Source: Lachnospiraceae bacterium
GTDB lineage: Bacteria > Bacillota > Clostridia > Lachnospirales > Lachnospiraceae
DNA length: 37,269 bases
Assembly: GCA_022773965.1 (NCBI GenBank)
Contig: JALFNQ010000016.1
Coordinates: 1-37,269 of the forward strand
Reading direction: 5' to 3'
The notes below the pieces were generated by a model. The model did no database searches. It was not told the origin of the DNA and saw only the letters and a program-made list of their open reading frames with translations. The position numbers and the translations under genes are program-made. Positions 24,356-33,676 of this stretch are shown one piece after another; the stretch's first letter is position 1; the number at the start of each line of letters is the position of its first letter.

Positions 24356-24499
24356 GTTACTGTTCACACAGTAGCCAGCATTTACTGCGAGCTACGTGCC
24401 AAAAACGTACATGAGCCATAAATTTGGCGATTTTGCATGCGAAGCATCGCCAAATTCATTGCAATTTACAGGTCAGCTGGCTGACGTGTGAATTGTAAC
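24356..24499 (+). mobile_element. 144-bp MITE-like element, copy 3
   Basis: Same element and orientation as copy 1: GTTACTGTTCACACAG at the left end and CGTGTGAATTGTAAC at the right. It is flanked by the exact 8-bp repeat TATGCATA at 24348-24355 and 24500-24507, which is itself palindromic. It sits between the terminator of the ribosomal operon and the mutS2 promoter. The internal hairpin AATTTGGCGAT/ATCGCCAAATT is perfect here. Confidence 0.88.
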
Positions 24500-24511
24500 T
24501 ATGCATATACC

Positions 24512-24545
24512 AAAAGAAGCCGAGACAATATGTCTCAGCTTCTTT
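24512..24545 (-). terminator. Terminator of the ribosomal protein operon after rplQ
   Basis: A 14-bp stem, 24514-24527 with 24531-24544, has one position that is a G-U wobble when read leftward and a three-base loop. TTTTGG follows leftward and CTTTATTT rightward. It lies about 20 bp after the rplQ stop. Confidence 0.82.
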
Positions 24546-24562
24546 ATTTATAATAACGAAAA

Positions 24563-25099
24563 TTAAACTAACTCAATAACAACAGTCATTGCGCCATCGC
24601 CCTTACGTTCACCAATCTTAACGATTCTGGTGTAACCACCCTTACGGTCAACATACTTCGGAGCGATCTCATCAAATAACTTTGCAGGAAGATCTACCTT
24701 CTTGGTATTTCTCTTACGTCCGGCTAACTCAGTAGGAACTTCTGTTACAGGGTAAAGAATCTGTAACATCTGACGACGTGCATGAAGACGAGAAGGTTTA
24801 TCCTTCTTGATGGTCTTATCAACTTCGTCATATACGGTAACTCTCTTTCCGTCTACAACTTCCTTTACGCGCTTGCCATCAGCGTCCTTGCGGGCCACCT
24901 TAGCCTTAACGGTAACTTCCTCGTAGTTGTCTTTCTCTTTTACTGCTAAAGCGATGAGCTTCTCAGTCCATTTACGGATCTCTTTTGCTCTTGCCTCAGT
25001 CGTAACGATCTTTCCATTATAAATCAGCTGTGTAACCTGATTTCTCAGTAATGCTTTTCTCTGGGAAGAAGTCTTTCCCAACTTTCTATACTTTGCCAT
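24563..25099 (-). CDS. rplQ: Ribosomal protein bL17, extended form
   Basis: Large-subunit protein L17. The core is clear: [20 protein letters not shown] at the start, [23 protein letters not shown] at 105-110 and FDEIAPKY...[10 protein letters not shown] near the end. It is 178 aa, against about 115-130 in most bacteria, because of an insertion at about residues 56-103 (charged, with [16 protein letters not shown]) and a shorter one after YPVT. ATG 25099 follows GGAGG with normal spacing. Longer bL17 proteins occur in this group of Clostridia. It is the last gene of the operon. Confidence 0.95.
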   Translation of the reverse strand: MAKYRKLGKTSSQRKALLRNQVTQLIYNGKIVTTEARAKEIRKWTEKLIALAVKEKDNYEEVTVKAKVARKDADGKRVKEVVDGKRVTVYDEVDKTIKKDKPSRLHARRQMLQILYPVTEVPTELAGRKRNTKKVDLPAKLFDEIAPKYVDRKGGYTRIVKIGERKGDGAMTVVIELV

Positions 25100-25174
25100 T
25101 ATTTTTTCCTCCATCTGTGGTACATCGGCATGCGCTCTTCGGCCTTACCATGTCAATGCCGGCGATTGCCACAT

Positions 25175-26134
25175 TTACTCATCACCGGAATTAAGCTGTA
25201 AACCTAACTCCTTTAATTTTGCTAATACTTCCTCTAAAGACTTGCGTCCAAGGTTACGAACCTTCATCATATCCTCAGGTGTGCGGTTGGTCAACTCTTC
25301 AACCGTATTGATACCTGCACGCTTCAAACAGTTATATGAACGTACGGATAACTCCAGTTCGTCGATATTCATCTCCAGAACCTTTGCCTGCGCATTGTCT
25401 TCCTTCTCGATCATAACCTCTGCACCAATTGCAGCCTCTGACAGATCGATAAACAGGTTCAAATGCTCACTGAGCACCTTAGCAGCAAGAGAGATTGCCT
25501 CATCCGGCTCTAAGGTTCCATTGGTATATACATCCAAGGTCAGCTTGTCATAGTCTGTAATCTGTCCAACACGAGTATTCTCGATTGCCAGATTTACGCG
25601 TTCTACCGGAGTATAAATGGAATCTACCGAGATCACTCCAATGGGCAGATCCTCACTCTTATTTTTATCTGCGCTGACATATCCGCGACCGCTGGTAATG
25701 GTTAACTCCATATATAATCTGCAATCAGGTCCACCATTCAAATGTGCGATCTCCAATTCGGGATTCATGATCTCGATATCAGAATCAGCCTGAATATCTG
25801 CTGCGGTCACAATGCCTTCACCTTCAAATTCAATATAAGCAACTTTAGATTCGTTTGTCGGGCTAGTATTCTTAATCGCCAGATTTTTAATGTTCATAAT
25901 GATTTCAGTCACATCTTCTTTTACTCCAGGGATAGAGCTGAACTCATGTAACACACCATCAATCTTGATCTGGCTGACTGCTGCACCAGGTAAAGATGAG
26001 AGCATAATTCTTCTCAAAGAATTACCAAGTGTTGTACCATATCCTCTTTCCAAGGGTTCTACGACGAATCTGCCGTATTTCTTGTCTTCGGAAATCTCTG
26101 CTATTTCAATCTTCGGCTTTTCAAATTCGAACAC
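25175..26134 (-). CDS. rpoA: RNA polymerase alpha subunit
   Basis: A 319-aa alpha subunit, usual length. The N-terminal domain (about 1-230) has [19 protein letters not shown] and the assembly surface; the C-terminal domain (about 250-315) has [20 protein letters not shown] and [14 protein letters not shown], the helix-hairpin-helix that binds UP elements and regulators. The start is GTG 26134 with AAGGAGG 9 bases upstream. It lies between rpsD and rplQ as in Firmicutes. A perfect 14-bp palindrome lies directly before its ribosome binding site. Confidence 0.97.
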   Translation of the reverse strand: MFEFEKPKIEIAEISEDKKYGRFVVEPLERGYGTTLGNSLRRIMLSSLPGAAVSQIKIDGVLHEFSSIPGVKEDVTEIIMNIKNLAIKNTSPTNESKVAYIEFEGEGIVTAADIQADSDIEIMNPELEIAHLNGGPDCRLYMELTITSGRGYVSADKNKSEDLPIGVISVDSIYTPVERVNLAIENTRVGQITDYDKLTLDVYTNGTLEPDEAISLAAKVLSEHLNLFIDLSEAAIGAEVMIEKEDNAQAKVLEMNIDELELSVRSYNCLKRAGINTVEELTNRTPEDMMKVRNLGRKSLEEVLAKLKELGLQLNSGDE

Positions 26135-26150
26135 TGCAAAGTCCCTCCTT

Positions 26151-26322
26151 AATTGATATCAATTGTTGCAAGCTCATGCACGCACCGCACAACATTTGTT
26201 GTGCGTGTGCACCGTAATGGGCACCCAGCAGATGTTCGCATTAACTGCGAACATACTGCGTGTGCCATGCAGCGATAGCTGCATGTATGAATCGTTTTTC
26301 TAAGTAATCGTAGATTACTTAG
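26151..26322 (-). other. Row of five perfect inverted repeats between rpsD and rpoA
   Basis: The 180-bp gap holds, from left: palindrome AATTGATATCAATT (26151-26164); GCACAACA/TGTTGTGC (26187-26204); ATGTTCGCA/TGCGAACAT (26232-26254); CATGCAGC/GCTGCATG with a GATA loop (26266-26285); and CTAAGTAATC/GATTACTTAG (26300-26322), which overlaps the rpsD stop. None has a T-run leftward, so they are not ordinary terminators. The mRNA between rpsD and rpoA would be a chain of stem-loops. Confidence 0.8.
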
Positions 26323-26908
26323 AATATAACTCGACGATAAGCATCTCGTCTACAGGTACATCGATCATGTCACGGGTAGGTAACTCTTTTACGGTTCCCT
26401 GTAAGTTCTCTAAGTCAGCATCTAACCACTCAGGAACTAATCTGCCTGTAGTAGTCTCTTTGATATCTTTAAATCTCTGGATGTTCTTGCTCTTCTCGCG
26501 AATCTCAATCGTATCTCCGGCCTTTACAAGATAAGAAGGGATGTTTACCTGCTTGCCGTTTACTAATACAAACTTGTGGTCAACGATCTGTCTTGCCTCT
26601 CTTCTGGTTCTGGCAAAACCAAGACGGAAAACAACATTGTCCAGTCTGGACTCCAGCATAGTCATCAGGTTTGCACCAGTCATACCCTTCATCTGGTCAG
26701 CTCTCTCATAGTAGTTGTGGAAAGGCTTCTCCAGTACGCCGTAGATGAACTTTGCTTTCTGCTTCTCACGAAGCTGTAAACCGTACTCAGATACTTTACG
26801 GTTTGCTCTAACTAAATTACGATTAGACTTTTTATCATATCCTAAATAACTCGGCTCTAAGCCAAGGGATCTGCATCTTTTCAGAACAGGTACTTTATTA
26901 ACTGCCAT
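26315..26908 (-). CDS. rpsD: Ribosomal protein uS4
   Basis: A 197-aa 30S assembly protein that binds 16S rRNA early. The S4 domain is visible at about 85-150 ([48 protein letters not shown]). It lacks the four-cysteine zinc site of some S4 proteins. In many bacteria S4 is also a translational repressor of its own operon. Here it sits between rpsK and rpoA. Its stop codon is inside a perfect 10-bp hairpin, the first of five in the gap to rpoA. Confidence 0.97.
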   Translation of the reverse strand: MAVNKVPVLKRCRSLGLEPSYLGYDKKSNRNLVRANRKVSEYGLQLREKQKAKFIYGVLEKPFHNYYERADQMKGMTGANLMTMLESRLDNVVFRLGFARTRREARQIVDHKFVLVNGKQVNIPSYLVKAGDTIEIREKSKNIQRFKDIKETTTGRLVPEWLDADLENLQGTVKELPTRDMIDVPVDEMLIVELYSK

Positions 26909-26926
26909 CTTAATAATACCTCCTAA

Positions 26927-27322
26927 TTAAACTCTTCTACGTTTGGGTGGACGACATCCGTTATGAGGTACGGGAGTCACATCAGTGATGGAAGTAACCT
27001 CAAGACCGCATGCCTGAAGCGCACGGATTGCTGCCTCACGACCTGAGCCGGGACCCTTAACCATTACATCAACTGTCTTTAAACCATGAATCAGAGCAGC
27101 CTTGGTAGCTGTCTCTGCTGCCATCTGTGCAGCATAGGGAGTAGATTTCTTTGAACCTCTAAATCCAAGACCACCAGCACTCGCCCATGATAATGCGTTA
27201 CCTTCAGTATCTGTAATAGTTACAATTGTATTATTGAAAGATGACTGAATGTGTGCCTGTCCGCGTTCAACGTTTTTCTTTACGCGCTTTTTTGTTACTT
27301 TTTTTGCAACTTTCTTCGCCAT
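26927..27322 (-). CDS. rpsK: Ribosomal protein uS11
   Basis: A 131-aa 30S platform protein. The text [42 protein letters not shown] and the basic C-terminus [18 protein letters not shown] are typical. The N-terminus is lysine-rich. Length is normal. It follows rpsM by 46 bp and precedes rpsD by 18 bp in the alpha part of the operon. Confidence 0.97.
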   Translation of the reverse strand: MAKKVAKKVTKKRVKKNVERGQAHIQSSFNNTIVTITDTEGNALSWASAGGLGFRGSKKSTPYAAQMAAETATKAALIHGLKTVDVMVKGPGSGREAAIRALQACGLEVTSITDVTPVPHNGCRPPKRRRV

Positions 27323-27368
27323 GCTAAACTAACCTACTTTCTTCAAATTATAGAAATAGAAATATATA

Positions 27369-27737
27369 TTATTTCTTCTTGTTTGCTACAGTTCTCTTCG
27401 GGCCCTTGCGTGTACGTGCATTGGTCTTTGTCTTCTGACCACGTACAGGCAGACCCTTTCTGTGACGGATACCACGATAGCATCCAATCTCCTGTAATCT
27501 CTTGATGTTCAGAGCGATCTCTCTACGAAGATCACCTTCTACAGTCATAGTCTCATCGATAACAGCGCTGATTGCCTTAACCTCATCATCAGTTAAGTCT
27601 CTGCAGCGAGTATCAGGATTAACATTTGCCTGCTCTAAAATCTTATTCGCACTTACTCTACCAATTCCATAGATGTAAGTTAAGCCGATTTCTACACGTT
27701 TTTCTCTTGGTAAATCTACACCTGCGATACGAGCCAT
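27369..27737 (-). CDS. rpsM: Ribosomal protein uS13
   Basis: A 122-aa protein of the 30S head that contacts the 50S subunit and P-site t[29 protein letters not shown] is the family start; [17 protein letters not shown] and [13 protein letters not shown] form the C-terminal basic tail. ATG 27737 is used; an in-frame GTG four codons earlier overlaps the GGAGG site. It opens the alpha group after a 380-bp non-coding gap. Confidence 0.97.
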   Translation of the reverse strand: MARIAGVDLPREKRVEIGLTYIYGIGRVSANKILEQANVNPDTRCRDLTDDEVKAISAVIDETMTVEGDLRREIALNIKRLQEIGCYRGIRHRKGLPVRGQKTKTNARTRKGPKRTVANKKK

Positions 27738-28117
27738 GTGTATTGACACCTCCGTTTAATTTTTCGTAAATATCTGTCACTACGTTCCGAACCCATGCAG
27801 CTCCGGTCGCCCGGCCTGAAATGTGTGCATACACCCGGATGTGTGACTCCTCATTTTCTAACTACTTTCGAAGATCTCCCTCTCGGTATGTAAGGAAGAA
27901 TCTTCCAGCTGTATAGCTGTTTATTATGAATCAGCGAACTTAAGATAGTCATCCGCTGACAGCCGCCATAATCATTGTGCCGATTTTTATGAAGTAAAAA
28001 TCGCGTGCCTGCTTCGAGCGCTTAGCTCGATAGGGCTAATTCTCATGCGCGAGAATCCTTTTCCCAGTCCTCCAAAATCTGAAGGATTTTCACTCCTATC
28101 AAGGGAGTATTTGGTAA
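27738..28117 (-). other. 380-bp structured gap upstream of rpsM
   Basis: No convincing gene is present. The region is tiled with short perfect inverted repeats: GAAGAT/ATCTTC (27870-27905), CAGCT/AGCTG (27906-27919), TCAGCG/CGCTGA (27931-27959), CGATTTTTA/TAAAAATCG (27981-28003), TCGAGC/GCTCGA (28014-28030), ATTCTC/GAGAAT (28039-28056), AAAATC/GATTTT (28074-28090) and ACTCC/GGAGT (28092-28108). No clear promoter or T-run was found. It could be a regulatory leader for rpsM-rpsK-rpsD-rpoA-rplQ, but no known motif was matched. Confidence 0.6.
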
Positions 28118-28231
28118 TTAACCCTGTCTCTGCTTATGTTTAGGATTTTCACAGATAATACGGATACTACCTTTTCTCTTGATAACTTTGCATTTCTCAC
28201 AGATAGGTTTTACTGATGATCTGACTTTCAT
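28118..28231 (-). CDS. rpmJ: Ribosomal protein bL36
   Basis: A 37-aa protein of the 50S subunit. It begins [20 protein letters not shown] and continues with the zinc-ligand set C11, C14, C27 and H32 of the zinc-binding form, ending QRQG. The ATG at 28231 has AGGAGG upstream with normal spacing. It sits in the usual place between infA and rpsM, but a strong terminator-like hairpin lies between infA and this gene. Confidence 0.95.
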   Translation of the reverse strand: MKVRSSVKPICEKCKVIKRKGSIRIICENPKHKQRQG

Positions 28232-28282
28232 CTCAAATCCTCCTTTCCTAAACGCCTATATTACGTGTTTCAAGACGCGTTT

Positions 28283-28298
28283 TCATAAAATTTTATGA
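28283..28298. repeat. Perfect 16-bp palindrome TCATAAAATTTTATGA
   Basis: A fully self-complementary 16-mer between the infA terminator-like hairpin and rpmJ. Next to it, at 28274-28280, is a third copy of the GACGCGT core that forms the hairpin. It could be a DNA-binding site or part of an alternative RNA fold. Confidence 0.5.
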
Positions 28299-28300
28299 TA

Positions 28301-28343
28301 CAAAAACAGACGCGTCCGAGTGCTATTGTAGCACGGACGCGTC
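28301..28343 (-). terminator. Strong terminator-like hairpin between infA and rpmJ
   Basis: GACGCGTCC...GTGCT (28309-28325) pairs with AGCAC...GGACGCGTC (28330-28343), about 14 base pairs with a two-base bulge, and is followed leftward by TGTTTTTG. It lies about 40 bp after the infA stop, inside an otherwise continuous ribosomal operon. It could be a true terminator, an attenuator, or leaky. Confidence 0.72.
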
Positions 28344-28380
28344 AATAAATCAACTTCTTTTTTCACTTTTTGAAAAAAAT

Positions 28381-28599
28381 TTATTTATCTCTCCAAATGA
28401 TTCTGCCCTTTGTCAGATCGTAGGGTGACATCTCGATCGTTACCTTATCTCCGGGTAAGATTCGGATGAAGTTCATGCGAAGCTTTCCACTAATAGTGGC
28501 AAGGATCTGATGACCATTTTCCAGCTCTACCTTAAAAAAAGCGTTCGGTAACTTTTCTACAACTACACCTTCTACCTCAATAACATCTGCTTTTGACAT
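28381..28599 (-). CDS. infA: Translation initiation factor IF-1
   Basis: A 72-aa S1-like OB-fold protein that binds the 30S A site during initiation. [66 protein letters not shown] is a complete IF-1. ATG 28599 follows AAGGAGG at 7 bases. It lies 108 bp after map. A gene for a KOW-type RNA-binding protein, which often lies here in related bacteria, is absent. Confidence 0.97.
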   Translation of the reverse strand: MSKADVIEVEGVVVEKLPNAFFKVELENGHQILATISGKLRMNFIRILPGDKVTIEMSPYDLTKGRIIWRDK

Positions 28600-28707
28600 A
28601 TTGATCCTCCTTAACAATCTCTAACTGTCTATTTTATTCACAGTTTTGATGCAAAATAACTTTTGCGTATTCATTCTTCATAACTGTTTTCTATACCTTC
28701 ACAGTTA

Positions 28708-29463
28708 CTATTCCACTAATGACAGGATCTCCGGTCCATTCTCCGTTACAAGAACTGTGTTCTCATAGTGTGCAGACAGTGAACCATCTCTCGTCACGAC
28801 CGTCCATCCGTCCGGTTTCCATTTCACCGCATAAGTACCCTGGTTGATCATCGGTTCAATGGCAAGCGTCATACCCGCTTTCAATTTCATCCCTCGCTTG
28901 GCAATACGGTAATTCGGAATCTCCGGCTCCTCATGCATATGACGACCAATGCCATGTCCACATAAATCCCGGACAATTCCATATCCAAAGGGTCTGATAT
29001 ATGCGTCAATCGCTTTTCCAATATCAAACAAGTGATTTCCTGCCTTTGCCATGCTTGCACCTTTGAAAAAGCTTTCTCGTGTTCTTTCTATTAAAAAAGC
29101 TGCTTCCTCAGAGATCGGGCCTATTCCATGTGTTCGGGCCGCATCCGACTGATAACCTTTATAAATCAATCCCATATCAAGACTTACGATATCCCCTTCC
29201 TGCAAAATTCGATATTTGCTCGGAATACCGTGAACCACCTCGTCATTGATTGACACACACACGCTAGCAGGAAAGCCCTGATAGTTCAAGAAAGATGGTG
29301 TACAACCATAACTGCGGATCAAATCCTCTGCAAGATGATCAATATCCCATGTGGTCATTCCGGCCTTCAGCTCCTTTGCCACCTCATTATGGACTCTGCC
29401 AAGAATCTGACCGGCAATACGCATCAGTTCGATACCTTCTGCATTTTTGATTGTTACCGGCAT
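28708..29463 (-). CDS. map: Methionine aminopeptidase type I
   Basis: A 251-aa enzyme that removes the initiator methionine from nascent proteins. The ligands of the pita-bread fold are visible: H79 in VVHGIP, D96 in SLDMG, D107 in QSDAAR, H170 in CGHGIG, E203 in AIEPM and E234 near the C-terminus. There is no N-terminal zinc-finger extension. It starts 4 bp after the adk stop and precedes infA, the usual Firmicutes order. Confidence 0.96.
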   Translation of the reverse strand: MPVTIKNAEGIELMRIAGQILGRVHNEVAKELKAGMTTWDIDHLAEDLIRSYGCTPSFLNYQGFPASVCVSINDEVVHGIPSKYRILQEGDIVSLDMGLIYKGYQSDAARTHGIGPISEEAAFLIERTRESFFKGASMAKAGNHLFDIGKAIDAYIRPFGYGIVRDLCGHGIGRHMHEEPEIPNYRIAKRGMKLKAGMTLAIEPMINQGTYAVKWKPDGWTVVTRDGSLSAHYENTVLVTENGPEILSLVE

Positions 29464-29467
29464 GATC

Positions 29468-30124
<657 letters not shown>

Positions 30125-30157
30125 TTATATACATATATAATTTCCGCTAAACCACCT

Positions 30158-30186
30158 ATGGAGATACACCTCGGGCGTATCTCCAT
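30158..30186. repeat. Perfect 10-bp inverted repeat between secY and adk
   Basis: ATGGAGATAC (30158-30167) pairs with GTATCTCCAT (30177-30186) around a 9-base loop. There is no T-run leftward, so it is an intercistronic stem-loop and not a terminator. Confidence 0.6.
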
Positions 30187-30200
30187 AATAAATTACGTGT

Positions 30201-31517
30201 TTAATTGCTTAAGAATCCCTTGTAGTGACGTACAAGCATCTGCGACTCAATCTGCTTGATCGTCTCAACAACAACACCTACAATAATGATGATAGATGTT
30301 CCCGCAAACGACACAGATGCATTAAATACTCCGTTAAAGAAAATCGGAAGAAATGCACAGATAGATAAGCCGATCGCACCAATAAAGATAATATAACCTA
30401 AAATGGAATTCAGATAATCACTGGTGGGCTTACCAGGTCTGATACCAGGGATAAATCCACCCTGCTTTTTCATATTATCCGCAATCTCCAACGGATTGAA
30501 AGTGATTGAGGTATAGAAATAAGCAAATGCAACGATCAGTACCAGATAGATCACCAGACCGATCGTATAAACCGGCTGGCTGGGATCACACCAGTTTGAC
30601 TGATTTAAAGTCTTTAAAATCTGAGATCCAATGCCTGTACCATTTCCTTTTCCAAGCATTCCGGCAATAATTACCGGAAACTGCATAATGGACTGGGCAA
30701 AGATGATCGGAATCACACCAGCAGTATTTACCTTCAAGGGAATGTTGCTGCTCTGTCCGCCTACCTGCTTGCGTCCCTGAATCTTACGGGAATACTGTAC
30801 GGGAATCTTGCGTTCTGCGTTCTGCAGAACATCTACGAATATAACCAGTGCAAGAATGATTGCTACAATGATCACTGCTGCGAGCACGGCTCTTGCAACA
30901 CTCTTGCCGGAAATGAATTGCTGCCACAGTGTCCCCAGATCATTGGGAATTCTGGAAATAATGTTGATAACCAACACGATAGAAATACCGTTTCCAACAC
31001 CGCGCTCTGTGATACGCTCACCGATCCACATAAGTACTGCAGATCCTGCAGTTAAGATAACTACAACCTGAATGACTGACCATGCGTTATAGTCATACAG
31101 CCATCCCTGTCTTCCAAAGCTGATGCCCAGCGCAACAGACTGCATCACTGCAAGTCCAACTGTCACATAACGGGTAATAGCTGTCAGCTTCTTTCGACCA
31201 TCCTCACCGTCCTTATGCATCTCTTCCAACTTCGGTATCGCAATTGTCATCAACTGAATGATAATAGATGATGTAATGTACGGCGTAATGTTCAATGCGA
31301 AGATTGACATATCAAGGAAAGAACCACCAGTGATCGCATCGAAGAAGCTAAATGCTCCGCCGGTCTGGCTGGCAAACCATTCTTTGAACAGTTCGCCATT
31401 GATTCCAGCAACCGGAATCTGACAACCAATACGGATGACAACTAACATCAAAAATGTAAATAACATTCTTGTTCTGATGTCTTTTACCTTAAATGCATCT
31501 CGAAGTGTTCTTAGCAT
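30201..31517 (-). CDS. secY: Protein translocase subunit SecY
   Basis: A 438-aa channel-forming membrane protein with ten transmembrane helices. Family text: VRIGCQIPVAGI in the first helix, SGGSFLDMSIFALNITPYITSSIIIQLM around the plug and TM2, GERITERGVGNGIS, and the long C5 loop QGGFIPGIRPGKPT. The start overlaps the rplO stop by one base (TAATG), so translation is coupled. Position in the spc group is canonical. Confidence 0.97.
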   Translation of the reverse strand: MLRTLRDAFKVKDIRTRMLFTFLMLVVIRIGCQIPVAGINGELFKEWFASQTGGAFSFFDAITGGSFLDMSIFALNITPYITSSIIIQLMTIAIPKLEEMHKDGEDGRKKLTAITRYVTVGLAVMQSVALGISFGRQGWLYDYNAWSVIQVVVILTAGSAVLMWIGERITERGVGNGISIVLVINIISRIPNDLGTLWQQFISGKSVARAVLAAVIIVAIILALVIFVDVLQNAERKIPVQYSRKIQGRKQVGGQSSNIPLKVNTAGVIPIIFAQSIMQFPVIIAGMLGKGNGTGIGSQILKTLNQSNWCDPSQPVYTIGLVIYLVLIVAFAYFYTSITFNPLEIADNMKKQGGFIPGIRPGKPTSDYLNSILGYIIFIGAIGLSICAFLPIFFNGVFNASVSFAGTSIIIIVGVVVETIKQIESQMLVRHYKGFLSN

Positions 31518-31957
31518 TAGATCACCTCTGCTTTTCCACCAAGTGCCTCAATTTTCTCTTTTGCGCTTGCGCTGTATGCGTTCACCTGAACGTTGAGCTT
31601 CTTGGTTAATTCTCCATTTCCAAGGATTTTTACGCCGTCGCGGGGATTACTTACAATACCTGCCTCGATCAGAGCATCTACAGTAACAACAGCGTCATTG
31701 TCGAAGCACTCCAGGCGGTCAATGTTGATCGCTACAATCTCTTTGGTATTGCGGTTAGTAAATCCACGCTTGGGAATTCTTCTGTATAAAGGCATCTGAC
31801 CACCCTCGAAACCAGGTCTCGGTGCTCCTGAACGAGCCTTCTGTCCCTTATGTCCCTTACCAGCAGTCTTGCCATTTCCTGAACCGTGTCCACGGCCTCT
31901 TCTGAAATTATCGTTGTGTGTTGAACCTTCAGCCGGTTTTAAATTAGATAAGTCCAT
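31517..31957 (-). CDS. rplO: Ribosomal protein uL15
   Basis: A 146-aa 50S protein with the glycine- and lysine-rich N-terminus [26 protein letters not shown] in which the chain threads through the rRNA, and a compact C-terminal domain ([21 protein letters not shown]). It overlaps the secY start by one base. GGAGGTG precedes its ATG. Confidence 0.96.
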   Translation of the reverse strand: MDLSNLKPAEGSTHNDNFRRGRGHGSGNGKTAGKGHKGQKARSGAPRPGFEGGQMPLYRRIPKRGFTNRNTKEIVAINIDRLECFDNDAVVTVDALIEAGIVSNPRDGVKILGNGELTKKLNVQVNAYSASAKEKIEALGGKAEVI

Positions 31958-31983
31958 GCTGACACCTCCTTATCGTTTTTTGA

Positions 31984-32166
31984 TTAAACTTCTTCTACTT
32001 TTACATACGGTGCAACCTTACGAAGCGCGCCTGCTGTTGCGGCATTGTTAGGAAGCTCAACAGTCTTGTACAGCTTGGTGAGGCCTAATGCTTCGATGGT
32101 CTTCTTGTTCTTGGGAACGGCACCGATTGTAGATTTTACCAATGTTACCTTTACCTTATCTGCCAT
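31984..32166 (-). CDS. rpmD: Ribosomal protein uL30
   Basis: A 60-aa 50S protein, short bacterial form. KVTLVKSTIGAVPKNKKTIEALGLTKL is the family core. It is placed between rpsE and rplO, 26 bp before rplO, with a GGAGG site. Confidence 0.95.
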   Translation of the reverse strand: MADKVKVTLVKSTIGAVPKNKKTIEALGLTKLYKTVELPNNAATAGALRKVAPYVKVEEV

Positions 32167-32180
32167 TTCGATGTCCCTCC

Positions 32181-32690
32181 TTAGCCTACGATCTCTTCTA
32201 CAGATTTGTTACGAGCCTTAGCTACTTCTTCAGGAGACTTTAACTGGCTCAAAGCATCAATTGTAGCAAGTACAACGTTCTGCTTGTTGTTTGATCCTAA
32301 AGACTTTGTACGGATATTCTTGATTCCGGCAAGCTCGCACACATTACGTGCAGGACCTCCGGCGATGATACCGGTACCTTCGATAGATCTCTTTAACAGC
32401 ACAGTAGCACCTGTGTGCTTTCCCTGAATGTCATGTGTAATACTCTTGTTCTCGTCTAACTTAACAGAAATAAGCTTCTTGGTTGCATCCTCTTTACCCT
32501 TGCGGATTGCTTCAGGGATCTCGGCTGCTTTACCAATGCCTGCGCCAACATGTCCGTTGCCGTCACCAACAACTACTAATGCAGAAAAGCGCATGTTACG
32601 TCCACCCTTAACTACCTTTGTTACTCGCTTGATGGCTACAACTTTTTCTGTTAACTCTAATTGACTAGCATCAATAATTTCGCGTTTCAT
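32181..32690 (-). CDS. rpsE: Ribosomal protein uS5
   Basis: A 169-aa 30S protein important for decoding accuracy. An N-terminal double-stranded RNA-binding fold ([35 protein letters not shown]) is followed by [15 protein letters not shown] and a C-terminal domain with [16 protein letters not shown]. The loop VVKGGRN is the site of spectinomycin resistance changes; it looks like the common form. Confidence 0.96.
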   Translation of the reverse strand: MKREIIDASQLELTEKVVAIKRVTKVVKGGRNMRFSALVVVGDGNGHVGAGIGKAAEIPEAIRKGKEDATKKLISVKLDENKSITHDIQGKHTGATVLLKRSIEGTGIIAGGPARNVCELAGIKNIRTKSLGSNNKQNVVLATIDALSQLKSPEEVAKARNKSVEEIVG

Positions 32691-32709
32691 GCAAATATTT
32701 CCTCCTTAA

Positions 32710-33078
32710 TTAGAATGTTAACCCAGCTTCTCTTGCTGCATCAGCTAAAGCCTTGATCTTACCCTGATATATGAAGCCGCCTCTATCAAAGACTACAGTG
32801 GTGATTCCCTTATCTAACGCCTTCTTTGCGATAACAGTTCCAACCTGAGCTGCTGCATCTACGTTATTAGTCTTTTCAACTGCATCCTTTACATCTTTAT
32901 CTAAAGTAGATGCAGCAACAAGGGTGTTGCCAACTGTATCATCAATAATTTGAGCGTACATATGATTATTACTTCTGAAAACAGCTAAACGCGGTCTCTC
33001 TGCGGTTCCAGCAAGGTTATTACGAACTCTTCTGTGCTTTTTCACACGAATCTCAGATCTTGATTCTTTCTTAACCAT
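32710..33078 (-). CDS. rplR: Ribosomal protein uL18
   Basis: A 122-aa 50S protein that binds 5S rRNA. The basic N-terminus ([35 protein letters not shown]) and the C-terminal [25 protein letters not shown] are typical. It sits between rplF and rpsE. Confidence 0.96.
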   Translation of the reverse strand: MVKKESRSEIRVKKHRRVRNNLAGTAERPRLAVFRSNNHMYAQIIDDTVGNTLVAASTLDKDVKDAVEKTNNVDAAAQVGTVIAKKALDKGITTVVFDRGGFIYQGKIKALADAAREAGLTF

Positions 33079-33098
33079 TTTTTGTCACACTCCTTCAA

Positions 33099-33638
33099 TT
33101 ATTTCTTACCAGTCTTACCAACTTTACGTCTAATAACTTCATCAGCATACTTGATACCTTTACCCTTGTAAGGCTCAGGACGTCTCTTATCTCTGATTTC
33201 AGCCGCATATTGGCCAACTTTTTCTTTATCGATACCTTTAACAATGATCTTGTTACCATCAACGGTAGACTCGATTCCCTCGGGATCGATCATCTCTACC
33301 GGATGAGAATATCCAAGGTTTAAAGTAAGCTTGTTACCGGATTTTGATGCTCTGTAACCAACACCATTTACCTCTAACTCCTTGGTGTAACCATCGGTAA
33401 CACCAACAACCATGTTGTTGATCAGAGTTCTTGTCAAACCATGTAAGGACTTCATCTTCTTCAGATCGCTCGGTCTGGTTACGATGATCTCCTCGCCCTC
33501 TTTCTTGATTGTCATCTCAGAGGGTAAAACTCGCTCAAGGGTTCCCTTGGGACCTTTTACAGTCACTTTATTATTTTCTGCAATATCTACAGTTACGCCT
33601 GCAGGTACTGCGATTGGCATTCTTCCTATACGTGACAT
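33099..33638 (-). CDS. rplF: Ribosomal protein uL6
   Basis: A 179-aa 50S protein with two similar domains. [19 protein letters not shown] opens domain 1; domain 2 has [11 protein letters not shown] and ends with the [13 protein letters not shown] motif that touches the rRNA near the factor-binding site. It lies 38 bp after rpsH. Confidence 0.97.
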   Translation of the reverse strand: MSRIGRMPIAVPAGVTVDIAENNKVTVKGPKGTLERVLPSEMTIKKEGEEIIVTRPSDLKKMKSLHGLTRTLINNMVVGVTDGYTKELEVNGVGYRASKSGNKLTLNLGYSHPVEMIDPEGIESTVDGNKIIVKGIDKEKVGQYAAEIRDKRRPEPYKGKGIKYADEVIRRKVGKTGKK

Positions 33639-33676
33639 GCCCGTACCTCCTATATTATATAACGTTGATTAGTTGA

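Noticed and set aside
27738-28117. Short open frames in the gap before rpsM
   Set aside because: They are under 30 codons, lack good ribosome binding sites and overlap the inverted repeats, so structure explains the region better.
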